Shown: positions 43,186 through 51,285 of the stretch, in pieces
Layout: each line of letters opens with the position of its first letter
Position numbering within the stretch: position 1 is the stretch's first letter
Assembly: GCF_051860505.1 (NCBI RefSeq)
Contig: NZ_JBHYDX010000013.1
Coordinates: 65,238-129,237 of the forward strand
Direction: 5' to 3'
Length of the DNA stretch: 64,000 nucleotides
Source of the DNA: Pannonibacter sp051860505
GTDB lineage: Bacteria > Pseudomonadota > Alphaproteobacteria > Rhizobiales > Stappiaceae
Translations under genes and position numbers: made by a program
Notes under the pieces: model-generated
What the model was told of the DNA's origin: nothing
Databases searched by the model: none
Seen by the model: the letters and a program-made list of their open reading frames with translations, nothing else

Positions 43186-44112
43186 ATGCTGACCTACGCC
43201 CTGCGCACACTCGTCAAGATGGTCATCACACTCTTTGCCATCGTGACCCTGGTGTTCTTCGCCACGCGCCTCTCAGGCAATCCGATCGATTTCGTCCTCG
43301 GCGAGGGGATCACCAAGGAGGATCGGGAGCTGCTGACGACCTACTATGGGCTCGATGGCAGTGTCTGGACCCAGTATCTGCGCTATCTCGCCGCCTTCGT
43401 CGATGGCCAGTTCGGCCTCTCCTTCCTGGAACGGCGTCCCGTGGCGCAGGTGGTGGCCGAACGGCTTTGGCCGACGGCGCAATTGATCCTGAGCGCGACC
43501 ATCTTCACGCTGCTTGTCTCCATACCCCTCGGCATCATCGCGGCCCTCAAGCGCAAGTCCTGGATCGGCAGCGCGGTGATGACGGTCGCCTTCTTCGGAC
43601 TGGCGGTGCCCAATTTCGTGCTGGCGACACTGCTGGTGCTGGTGTTCGCCTATGTGCTGAACTGGCTGCCCGTGGTCGGCAATGGCACAGCGCTGCATTA
43701 CATCATGCCGACACTTGCCCTGTCAGGCCTCCTGATCGCCGCCCTCACCCGCTTCACCCGCAACGCCATGCTGGACGTGCTCAGCCAGGACTACATGCGC
43801 ACGGCCCGGGCCAAGGGGCTGAAGGAGCGCCGGGTGATCCTGAAGCACGGCCTCGGCAACGCCTCGATCACGCTGCTGTCGGTCATCGGGCTGCAGGTGG
43901 CGGGGCTCGCCGCGGCCGGCAGCGTGGTGATCGAGAGCATCTTTGCCTGGCCCGGCATCGGCCAGTTGCTCGTCCGCTCGGCAATCCTGCGTGACTACCC
44001 CGTGCTGCAGTTCGGCGTCCTGACCGTCGCCATCGCCGTCATCATCATCAACGCCGTGATCGACATTGCCTATGCCTATGCCGATCCCCGCATCCGCCTT
44101 GCGAAAGGATAA
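43186..44112 (+). CDS. Dipeptide-type ABC transporter permease 1 (DppB-like)
   Basis: A 308-residue inner-membrane permease with about six helices. The first helix (VKMVITLFAIVTLVFFATRL) and the EAA-type cytoplasmic loop DYMRTARAKGLKERRVILKHGL are typical of DppB/OppB. It pairs with the next permease, four bases downstream. Substrate is not set by the permease; the flanking phosphatases argue against simple peptides. Confidence 0.93.
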   Translation: MLTYALRTLVKMVITLFAIVTLVFFATRLSGNPIDFVLGEGITKEDRELLTTYYGLDGSVWTQYLRYLAAFVDGQFGLSFLERRPVAQVVAERLWPTAQLILSATIFTLLVSIPLGIIAALKRKSWIGSAVMTVAFFGLAVPNFVLATLLVLVFAYVLNWLPVVGNGTALHYIMPTLALSGLLIAALTRFTRNAMLDVLSQDYMRTARAKGLKERRVILKHGLGNASITLLSVIGLQVAGLAAAGSVVIESIFAWPGIGQLLVRSAILRDYPVLQFGVLTVAIAVIIINAVIDIAYAYADPRIRLAKG

Positions 44113-44115
44113 GCC

Positions 44116-45039
44116 ATGACCGACCAAGCGATCGCCGGAACCGGCCGGAACCAGCCTCCACGTCTGCCGTTCCCCTTGCCCCGCCTCGACTTTGCCGTGA
44201 CCTTCTGGCGTGAGGCGAACGGCGTGCAACGGGTGGCCATGATCCTGGCCCTGGTCCTGCTGGTGACAGCCCTGGCAGCCCCGCTGCTTGCGCCCTTTGA
44301 TCCAAATGCCCAGAGCCTGATGTCCCGCCTGAGGCCGCCGGTGGGCTTTGAACGGGCAAAGCCCGCCTATCTGCTGGGGACCGATGAACTTGGCCGCGAC
44401 ATTCTCTCCCGCTGCCTCTACGGGCTGCGGCTGACCTTCACGCTGGCCCTGTGCGGTGCCGTGATCGGGCTCGCCATCGGTTTCGTTCTTGGAATGTTCT
44501 CAGGCCTTGCCGGCGGCGCGGTCGATGACTTCGTCATGGGGCTTGTGGATGCGCAGATCGCCATTCCGTTCACGCTGGTGGCCCTGCTGATCCTGGCCGT
44601 CTTCGGCTCCGGGCTCGACGTGATGATCCTGGTGCTCGGCCTCTACGGCTGGGAGCAATACACCCGCATCGTCCGCGGCGAAGTGCGCAAGCTCAAGCAA
44701 ATGCCGTTCATCGAGGCAGCGCGGGCCGCAGGCGCCACCCCCTGGCGCATCGCCCGCCGGCATATCCTGCCCAACATCGTCTCGCCGCTGGTGGTGCAGT
44801 TCACCTTGAGCTTCTCCAACATCGTGCTGCTGGAATCGACCTTGTCCTTCCTCGGGCTCGGCGTGCAGCCGCCGACCGCGACGCTGGGCTCGATGGTCGG
44901 CATCGGCCGCGACTACCTGCCGACCGCTCCCTGGATCGTGCTCGCTCCGGCCGCCGTGATCCTTCTCCTGACCTTTGCCGTGCAGATCCTGGGTGACTGG
45001 CTCCGGGACCGCGCCGACGTGCGCCTGCGCAGCCGCTGA
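44116..45039 (+). CDS. Dipeptide-type ABC transporter permease 2 (DppC-like)
   Basis: A 307-residue permease of the DppC/OppC group. It has the family N-terminal cytoplasmic region, then LLGTDELGRDILSRCLYGLR, and the ATPase-contact loop PFIEAARAAGATPWRIARRHILPN. About six helices. It is cotranscribed with the first permease and the binding protein 65 bases downstream. Confidence 0.93.
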   Translation: MTDQAIAGTGRNQPPRLPFPLPRLDFAVTFWREANGVQRVAMILALVLLVTALAAPLLAPFDPNAQSLMSRLRPPVGFERAKPAYLLGTDELGRDILSRCLYGLRLTFTLALCGAVIGLAIGFVLGMFSGLAGGAVDDFVMGLVDAQIAIPFTLVALLILAVFGSGLDVMILVLGLYGWEQYTRIVRGEVRKLKQMPFIEAARAAGATPWRIARRHILPNIVSPLVVQFTLSFSNIVLLESTLSFLGLGVQPPTATLGSMVGIGRDYLPTAPWIVLAPAAVILLLTFAVQILGDWLRDRADVRLRSR

Positions 45040-45104
45040 CATAACAGAAGCCGGAACGGCCGACGTGCATCTCTCTTCCCTCACCCTCTCTTTTGGAGGC
45101 ATTC

Positions 45105-46655
45105 ATGCTGAGACTTCTTGCAAGCACTGCCCTGATCAGCGCCGCCCTCGCCGGCACGGCCCTGTCCGCCGAGATCACCGTTGGCGCTGCCAACGTGTCG
45201 TCCTACCTGGATCCGGGCCGCGACCATTCCAACGTGGGCTCGCAGTTCTACTACAACAGCTTCGACACGCTGATCGGCCGCAACCACGACACCACCAAGA
45301 CCGAGTGGACCCCGGCCCTGGCAACCTCGTGGAAGCTGATCGATGACACCACCATGGAGCTGAAGCTGCGCGACGGCGTCAAGTTCCACAACGGCGCGGC
45401 CATGACCGCCGATGACGTGGTGTTCTCGCTGAACCGCATGTTCCAGGCCGACTTCCCGCCCTACCAGGTGCGCGCCCGCGACCGCTTCGACAACTTCGCC
45501 GGCGCGGAAAAGGTTGATGACCTGACCATCCGCGTGAAGGCCAAGCGCGCCGAGCCGCTGTGGGAGACGCTCCTGAACCTGCAACAGGTCATGATCATCC
45601 CGGCCGCCTACACCATGGGCCTTGCCGGCGACCCGGCCAAGCTGGAACACGATGACTTCGAAGCCTTCTCGCTGAAGCCGGTCGGCACCGGCCCCTACAA
45701 GGTGGCAGAGTTCGTTCCGGGCCAGACCATCGTCTGGGAGCGCTTCGCCGACTTCTGGGGCGACAAGGCCCCGCTCGACAAGGTGACCGTCAAGCACATG
45801 CCGGAAACCGCCTCGCGCATCACCGCCCTGAAGACCGGTGAAGCCGACATCGTGACGAACATCGCCCCGGACCAGCTCGACATGATCGACAAGGACCCGG
45901 ACATGAAGGCCTTCGGCGCGCCGACCGCCCTGTTCCACGTCATGATCATGAACCAGAACCATCCGAAGCTGAAGGATGCCCGCATCCGCCAGGCGCTGTC
46001 GCTGGCGATCGACCGCGACGCGCTGAACGAGGCGCTGTGGCTCGGCAAGGCCGTGGTTCCGGCCTCGCACACCATGGAAGAGTTCGGCGATCTCTACATG
46101 CCGGAGCTGAAGACCTTCGAATACAACCCGGAAAAGGCCAAGGAACTGCTCAAGGAGGCCGGCTACGACGGCTCCGAGATCACCTTCGACACGGCGGCCG
46201 GCTATTACACCAATGGTCTTCTGTCGACCCAGGCGATCATGGAGATGTGGGCAGCCGTTGGCGTCAAGGGCAAGATCAACGTCGGCGACAAGTGGACCGG
46301 CAACTCGCCGGAGCTGATGGTCCGCAACTGGTCCAACCCGATGTATTTCGCCGATCCGTTCGGTTCCTTCGGCGTGATGTGGGCGCCGGGCGGCCCGTCG
46401 CAGTCGGAAGGCCGCTTCAACACGGATGACGCCTATGCCGCCGCCTGGGAGAAGTTCCGCTTCTCCGGCGACGTCGAGCTGCGCCGCGCGGCCTATGCCG
46501 AGCTGATGGACCGCGTGAAGGCCGATCCGGCCCTGCTGCCGCTCTATCGTCCCTATGAAGCCTGGGCGATGAAGAACTCGGTCAACTGGCAGACCAAGCC
46601 GGGCCACATCCCCTATGTGCTCGACTTCCGCGCCGGCTCCATCTCCTTCAACTGA
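45105..46655 (+). CDS. Periplasmic substrate-binding protein, extracellular family 5 (DppA-like)
   Basis: A 516-residue solute-binding protein with a Sec signal peptide (MLRLLASTALISAALAGTAL, cleavage after SA near residue 22). LRDGVKFHNGAAMTADDVVFSL and IRQALSLAIDRDALNE are hallmarks of the SBP_bac_5 family, which binds peptides, nickel, opines and other small organic ligands. The start at 45105 has GGAGG five bases upstream; an in-frame TTG 12 bases earlier lies on the ribosome site itself. An R1 element between hairpins separates it from the next gene. Confidence 0.94.
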   Translation: MLRLLASTALISAALAGTALSAEITVGAANVSSYLDPGRDHSNVGSQFYYNSFDTLIGRNHDTTKTEWTPALATSWKLIDDTTMELKLRDGVKFHNGAAMTADDVVFSLNRMFQADFPPYQVRARDRFDNFAGAEKVDDLTIRVKAKRAEPLWETLLNLQQVMIIPAAYTMGLAGDPAKLEHDDFEAFSLKPVGTGPYKVAEFVPGQTIVWERFADFWGDKAPLDKVTVKHMPETASRITALKTGEADIVTNIAPDQLDMIDKDPDMKAFGAPTALFHVMIMNQNHPKLKDARIRQALSLAIDRDALNEALWLGKAVVPASHTMEEFGDLYMPELKTFEYNPEKAKELLKEAGYDGSEITFDTAAGYYTNGLLSTQAIMEMWAAVGVKGKINVGDKWTGNSPELMVRNWSNPMYFADPFGSFGVMWAPGGPSQSEGRFNTDDAYAAAWEKFRFSGDVELRRAAYAELMDRVKADPALLPLYRPYEAWAMKNSVNWQTKPGHIPYVLDFRAGSISFN

Positions 46656-46667
46656 GCCTGACATCAA

Positions 46668-46697
46668 GCCGGAGCGCTGCCCCTCGCAGCGCTCCGG
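46668..46697 (+). terminator. Left copy of a duplicated hairpin after the binding-protein gene
   Basis: GCCGGAGCGCTGC pairs with GCAGCGCTCCGG around a short C-rich loop, 12 bases after the stop codon. No U-tract follows; the R1 element begins at 46701. Confidence 0.65.
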
Positions 46698-46700
46698 TCA

Positions 46701-46878
46701 GACTGCTGACAAACCCTCTATCGTCATCCCGGGCGCAGCGCAGCGGAGACCCGGGACCGGAGAGCCAAGGTCTCTCCTGGGATAACTCATTGAAAGATAG
46801 AGACCCCGGCTCTCCGGTCCCGGCTCGGCGCTTCGCTTGGCCGGGATGACTTGGGTGAGGTCGAGGTTTCTCATCAAG
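46701..46878. repeat. R1 palindromic element, copy 3
   Basis: About 178 bp beginning GACTGCTGACAAACC and ending with the inverse GAGGTTTCTCATCAAG. The internal order of the two CCCGG blocks is reversed relative to copies 1 and 2. It is bracketed by two hairpins that match in 29 of 31 positions. Confidence 0.8.
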
Positions 46879-46881
46879 CTC

Positions 46882-46914
46882 GCCGGAGCGCTGCCCCTTG
46901 CGGCGCTCCGGTTT
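46882..46914 (+). terminator. Right copy of the duplicated hairpin, before the metallophosphoesterase
   Basis: The same GCCGGAGCGCTGC stem as at 46668 with one stem and one loop difference, followed by TTT. Located 28 bases before the next start codon, it may act as an attenuator inside the operon. Confidence 0.6.
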
Positions 46915-46941
46915 CCCGAATTGCCAAAAGGATCCCTTGCC

Positions 46942-47811
46942 GTGACCGTCCGTCTTGCCCTCATTGCCGATATCCATCATGGCGCGCCCTCTGCCACCAA
47001 GCGCGGTGACACCGCCCTTGAGCTGATGGAGGAGTTCGCCCGCTTCACCAACGCCGCACGCCCGGATCTGGCCATCGATCTCGGCGACCGGATTTCCGAC
47101 ATCGACCGCGACACGGATTTGCGGCTGGAGCGCGAGGTCGCCGAAGCCTTCGCCCCGATCACCACGCCGGTGCGCCACATCTGCGGCAACCATGACCGCG
47201 ACCACCTGGAGGTCGCCGACAATGAGGCGATCCTCGGCCAGAGCCTTGCAAACGAGACCATCGACATCGGCGGCTGGCGCATTGCGCTGTGGCGGGCCGA
47301 CAGCCGCATCATCCGCACGCCGGAACATTCCGGCTTCGTGCTGAAGGAAGCCGACCTCTTGTGGCTGTCGCGCGTGGCCCAGACCGCCGACCGGCCGCTG
47401 CTCGTCATGAGCCATGTGCCGATCTCCGGCCATGCCCAGACCGGCAACTACTATTTCCAGAACAACCCGTCCGCCTCGACCTATCCCCATGCCGAGCGCG
47501 CCCGCGCGGCCCTGGCCCAGGCCCGCGTGCCGGTGGTCTGCATGGCCGGCCACGTGCACTGGAACACCATCACGAAGGTCGACGGCATCGTCCACATGAC
47601 GCAGCAGTCGCTGACCGAGAGCTTCACCACCTCGGGCGAGCCGGCCGGCGCCTTCGGAATCCTGGAGCTTGGCGACACCGTCTCCTGGCAGGTCGAGGGC
47701 AAGGATCCGGTCCGCTTTGGCTTCACGCCAACGGCGGAGCGCTGGACGCCGGTGATGCCGGTGTTTGATAGCCTGCCCGAGTTTGCCGCCCGCCGGCGGA
47801 CCGCAGCATGA
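46942..47811 (+). CDS. Calcineurin-like metallophosphoesterase
   Basis: A 289-residue phosphoesterase with all metal motifs: LIADIHHG (residues about 6-13), DLGDRISD, CGNHDRDH, SHVPISGH and AGHVHW. The fold acts on phosphomonoesters or diesters such as cyclic nucleotides, glycerophosphodiesters or nucleotide derivatives. No signal peptide is seen, so it works in the cytoplasm. I chose GTG at 46942, preceded by AAAGGA; the longer frame reads through the R1 element. Its stop overlaps the next ATG by four bases, tying it to the transporter ATPase. Confidence 0.9.
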   Translation: MTVRLALIADIHHGAPSATKRGDTALELMEEFARFTNAARPDLAIDLGDRISDIDRDTDLRLEREVAEAFAPITTPVRHICGNHDRDHLEVADNEAILGQSLANETIDIGGWRIALWRADSRIIRTPEHSGFVLKEADLLWLSRVAQTADRPLLVMSHVPISGHAQTGNYYFQNNPSASTYPHAERARAALAQARVPVVCMAGHVHWNTITKVDGIVHMTQQSLTESFTTSGEPAGAFGILELGDTVSWQVEGKDPVRFGFTPTAERWTPVMPVFDSLPEFAARRRTAA

Positions 47812-49574
47812 CCGCCGCGCCGGAGACCACCGGCCAGCCGATCCTGGCCGTCGAGGGCCTGAAGGTGGCCTTCGGCGCGCATGAGGCCGTGAAGGGCCTG
47901 AGCTTCTCCATCGGCGCCGGCGAGACGCTGGCGCTGGTAGGGGAATCCGGCTCAGGCAAGTCGGCAACCGCGCTCGCCATCCTGCGCCTGATCGAACGCG
48001 AAGGCGGCAAGATCGCTGGCGGTCGGGTTCTGCTTGGCGCAGGGAGCGACCAGATCGAGCTGACCGGACTTTCCGACGACGCCCTGACCGACATTCGCGG
48101 CAACCGGGTGTCCATGGTGTTCCAGGAACCAATGACCTCGCTGAACCCGGTGATGACCATTGGCGCCCAACTCGCCGAAGTGTTTATCCGGCATCGCGGC
48201 ATGAGCGAACGCGCGGCCCTAACCGAGGCCAAGGCCGGGCTGGAGGCAGTGCGCATTCCCGACGCGCAGCGCCGGCTGGGACAGTATCCGCATGAATTGT
48301 CCGGCGGCCTGCGCCAGCGGGTAATGATCGCCATGGCGCTGGCCTGCCGCCCGGACCTTCTCATTGCAGATGAACCGACCACGGCACTGGACGTGACGAC
48401 GCAGGCCGAAATCCTCGACCTGATCCGGTCGCTGCAAGCCGAGATCGGCATGGGACTTCTTTTCATTACGCATGACATGGGCGTCGTCTCGGAGATCGCG
48501 GATCGGGTTCTCGTGTTGCGGCATGGGCTGGCGGTCGAGGAGGCCCGTGTCGCCGACCTGTTCCGGTCGCCCCAGGCCGCCTATTCACGCACGCTGATGG
48601 CCGCCACGCCGCGCCTCGGCAGCGGCAGCCTGACCGGGCCAGCCGGCACGACGCCGGTGCTGAAGGTCACGGGCCTTTCCACCCGGTTCCAGATGCGCAA
48701 GGGCTTCCTGCGCCGGGTGCAGGGGGAACTGCATGCGGTGCGCAATGTCAGCCTGACGCTGAACGAGGGCGAGACGCTCGGTCTCGTCGGCGAGTCTGGT
48801 TGCGGCAAGTCCACGCTGGCGCGCAGTGTTCTGCGACTGGTCGAACCGGCCGAGGGTCACATCGAAGTGGCAGGCCGGCCCTTGACCGGCCTCTCGGCCG
48901 CAGCGCTGAGACCAGAAAGACGGCTGGCGCAGATGGTGTTTCAGGATCCGTTTGCCAGCCTCAACCCGCGCCTGCCGGTGCATGAGCTTGTGACCGAGCC
49001 GGCCCGGATCCACGGACTTGTCATCGAAAGGGACCAGAAGGCACTGGCTGTCGAACTGGTGATGCGGGTCGGGCTCGAAGCAGACTGCATTCACCGGTAC
49101 CCGCACCAGTTCTCCGGCGGGCAACGGCAGCGGCTTTGCATCGCGCGCGCTTTGTCGGTCAGACCCAAACTGATCGTTGCCGATGAAGCGGTCTCCGCAC
49201 TGGACGTTTCGATTGCCCGTCAGGTGACGGATCTGATGCTCGACTTGCAGCAGCGCGAGGACATGTCATTTCTTTTCATTTCGCATGATATTGCTGTTGT
49301 CGAGCGGGTCAGTCACCGCATCGCGGTGATGTATGGCGGCCAGATCGTCGAAATGGGACCGACTGCCGAGGTGCTGGCGCAGCCGAGGCACAGCTACACG
49401 CGGCGGCTGCTGGCGGCTGTCCCGGCCGCTGACCCGGAGCGCAGGCGGCCGGCCGGTGCGATGCGTCTCAGTGTCCCGCCGGCCATGGCCTTCACCCGCC
49501 CGGGCGAGACGCTTGAGGAGCTGCCGTTGATCGAAATGAGCCCCGGGCATTTCGTCCGCGCGGAAGCCGCCTGA
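47808..49574 (+). CDS. Fused dipeptide-type ABC transporter ATPase (DppD-DppF-like)
   Basis: A 588-residue protein with two complete ATPase domains. Domain 1 has GESGSGKSATA, LSGGLRQRV and LLIADEPTTALD; domain 2 (from about residue 290) has GESGCGKSTLA, FSGGQRQRL and LIVADEAVSALD. It energises the two permeases, so one fused chain replaces separate DppD and DppF. Starts in a four-base overlap with the metallophosphoesterase. The fused form is known in several transporter subfamilies. Confidence 0.95.
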   Translation: MTAAPETTGQPILAVEGLKVAFGAHEAVKGLSFSIGAGETLALVGESGSGKSATALAILRLIEREGGKIAGGRVLLGAGSDQIELTGLSDDALTDIRGNRVSMVFQEPMTSLNPVMTIGAQLAEVFIRHRGMSERAALTEAKAGLEAVRIPDAQRRLGQYPHELSGGLRQRVMIAMALACRPDLLIADEPTTALDVTTQAEILDLIRSLQAEIGMGLLFITHDMGVVSEIADRVLVLRHGLAVEEARVADLFRSPQAAYSRTLMAATPRLGSGSLTGPAGTTPVLKVTGLSTRFQMRKGFLRRVQGELHAVRNVSLTLNEGETLGLVGESGCGKSTLARSVLRLVEPAEGHIEVAGRPLTGLSAAALRPERRLAQMVFQDPFASLNPRLPVHELVTEPARIHGLVIERDQKALAVELVMRVGLEADCIHRYPHQFSGGQRQRLCIARALSVRPKLIVADEAVSALDVSIARQVTDLMLDLQQREDMSFLFISHDIAVVERVSHRIAVMYGGQIVEMGPTAEVLAQPRHSYTRRLLAAVPAADPERRRPAGAMRLSVPPAMAFTRPGETLEELPLIEMSPGHFVRAEAA

Positions 49575-49708
49575 CATCCGGCCTTGCGCCAGTTGCGCGA
49601 TCGGACAGGCGCAACCTGTTTGCGCTGCGATGCTGCGTCGCAGAACCGGCATGGCGTGTCGTTTTCGGATTATCCGCAACGGCCCGCCCGTGGTGGATTG
49701 GGGCATGA

Positions 49709-49905
49709 CCAGGGTGCCCTGCCTCGGCGACGCGGCAGGGAGAATTGGGAAGCCGGTGACATGGGCCTTGTGGCGCATGGCAAGCCGGCGCTGCCCCCGC
49801 AACGGTGGCGAGGACAGGAGCGCGGTGGAGGAGCCACTGGGGCAACCCGGGAAGGTGCCGCATCCGGGCCGCAAGGCCGCCTCGAAGCCCGGAAACCAGC
49901 CCTGG
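49709..49905 (+). ncRNA. Cobalamin riboswitch controlling the Rieske monooxygenase genes
   Basis: All landmarks of the AdoCbl-type aptamer are present in order: P1 strand CCAGGG (49709-49714), GGGAAGCCGGTG (49747-49758), the core GCTGCCCCCGCAAC (49790-49803), GCCACTGG (49833-49840), CCCGGGAAGG (49846-49855), the B12-box-like segment AAGCCCGGAAACCAGCC (about 49885-49901), and closing strand CCCTGG (49900-49905). It lies about 125 bases before the gbcA-like start and 134 bases after the transporter gene. The expression platform contains GGCGG/CCGCC pairing near 49970 and no U-tract, suggesting control of translation. Cobalamin binding normally represses. Confidence 0.92.
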
Positions 49906-50028
49906 CCATCAGGAACCCAACGGATCGCGGTGGGCGGACCGGGGCGGTGCAGGCTGTGGCGGAGGGAGACCGCCGGAGCGCACCTGTCCCTGCCCCCAGT
50001 CCCCCGCCGGCAAGCGGAATGTGAGGCC

Positions 50029-51273
50029 ATGGACGTTCGCAATGACATGCTGAGCCGCGTAAAGACCCGGCGGGAAGGCTTTTCTCTCGATCAGGCCTTT
50101 TACATCGATCCGGAGTATTTCAAGCTCGACCTGGATCTTATCTGGTACCGCGACTGGCTGTTCGTCGGCCATGACTGCGAGGTGGCCAAGGCCAGCAGCT
50201 TCTTCACCGTGCAGGTCGGCGACTATCCGGTGGTGATCCTGCGCGACAGCGATGGCCAGATCCGTGCCTTCCACAATTCCTGCCGCCATCGCGGCAGCCG
50301 GGTTTGCACGGAGCATCGCGGCTCAAGCGCAAGGCTCGTCTGCCCCTATCACCAGTGGACCTATGACCTCGACGGCAGCCTGCTCTATGCGCGGCAGATG
50401 GCCGAGGACTTCGACAAGTCGCAGTTCTCGCTTAAAGCCGTCGCCTGCGAGAGCGTGGCCGGCTACATCTTCATCTGCCTTGCGGACAAGCCGTCCGAGT
50501 TCGCGCCCTTTGCTGAGCTGATGCAACCCTATTTCGCGCCGCACCGCCTCACCGAGGCCAAGGTCGCCTTCGAGAGCACGATCATCGAGAAGGGCAACTG
50601 GAAGCTCGTCTGGGAGAACAACCGAGAGTGCTACCACTGCGCCGGCAACCACCCCGAACTCTGCAAGACCTATCCGGAAGCCCCGACGGTGACTGGCGTC
50701 TCTGGCGGCGACGAGGACCCGGAGTTGACCGAGCACTGGACGCGGCTGGAAGCGGGCGGCCTGCCGAGCCGGTTCCAGATGCACGAGAGCGGCCAGTTCC
50801 GCGCCTGCCGCACCCCGCTGATCGGCGATGCTGCGAGCTACACCATCTCCGGTCGGCCTGCCGTACAGGAGCTTCTGTCGGCAGACGTGACCCAGGAGCG
50901 GATCGGCGCGCTGCTGCTGTTCCACTATCCGACCACCTGGAACCACGTGCTGACCGACCACGCGGTGACCTTCCGCGTGCTGCCGATCAGCGCCACCGAG
51001 ACGGCCGTGACCACAAAGTGGCTGGTCAACAAGGACGCGGTCGAGGGCGTCGACTATGACCTCGACACGCTGACCCATGTCTGGATGCAGACCAACGACC
51101 AGGACCGGCGGATCGTCGAGGAGAATGCCTTCGGCATCAAGTCGCCCGCCTATGAGCCCGGCCCCTATTCCGAACTGCACGAGGGCGGCGTGATGCAGTT
51201 CGTTGACTGGTATTGCCGCAATGTCGAAACGCGCCTGACGACAGGTGCCAAGTCGTTGCGCAGCGTCGCCTGA
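50029..51273 (+). CDS. gbcA: Rieske [2Fe-2S] oxygenase, glycine betaine monooxygenase (GbcA-like)
   Basis: A 414-residue aromatic-ring-hydroxylase-type oxygenase. The Rieske centre is CRHRG (about residues 85-89) and CPYHQW (about 105-110); the mononuclear iron site lies in NNRECYHCAGNHPE (about 194-207) with an aspartate near the C terminus. Overall sequence fits the GbcA/Stc2 group, which demethylates quaternary amines: glycine betaine to dimethylglycine plus formaldehyde, or stachydrine. ATG at 50029 has GAGG at short distance. It is paired with a reductase 12 bases downstream and stands behind a cobalamin riboswitch, so it is probably made when B12 is scarce. Confidence 0.9.
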   Translation: MDVRNDMLSRVKTRREGFSLDQAFYIDPEYFKLDLDLIWYRDWLFVGHDCEVAKASSFFTVQVGDYPVVILRDSDGQIRAFHNSCRHRGSRVCTEHRGSSARLVCPYHQWTYDLDGSLLYARQMAEDFDKSQFSLKAVACESVAGYIFICLADKPSEFAPFAELMQPYFAPHRLTEAKVAFESTIIEKGNWKLVWENNRECYHCAGNHPELCKTYPEAPTVTGVSGGDEDPELTEHWTRLEAGGLPSRFQMHESGQFRACRTPLIGDAASYTISGRPAVQELLSADVTQERIGALLLFHYPTTWNHVLTDHAVTFRVLPISATETAVTTKWLVNKDAVEGVDYDLDTLTHVWMQTNDQDRRIVEENAFGIKSPAYEPGPYSELHEGGVMQFVDWYCRNVETRLTTGAKSLRSVA

Positions 51274-51285
51274 GGATCCTGATCC

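Noticed and set aside
46837..46941. N-terminal extension of the metallophosphoesterase through the R1 element
   Set aside because: The extra 35 codons are repeat sequence; the fold begins with VTVRLALIAD at the GTG at 46942 behind a ribosome site.
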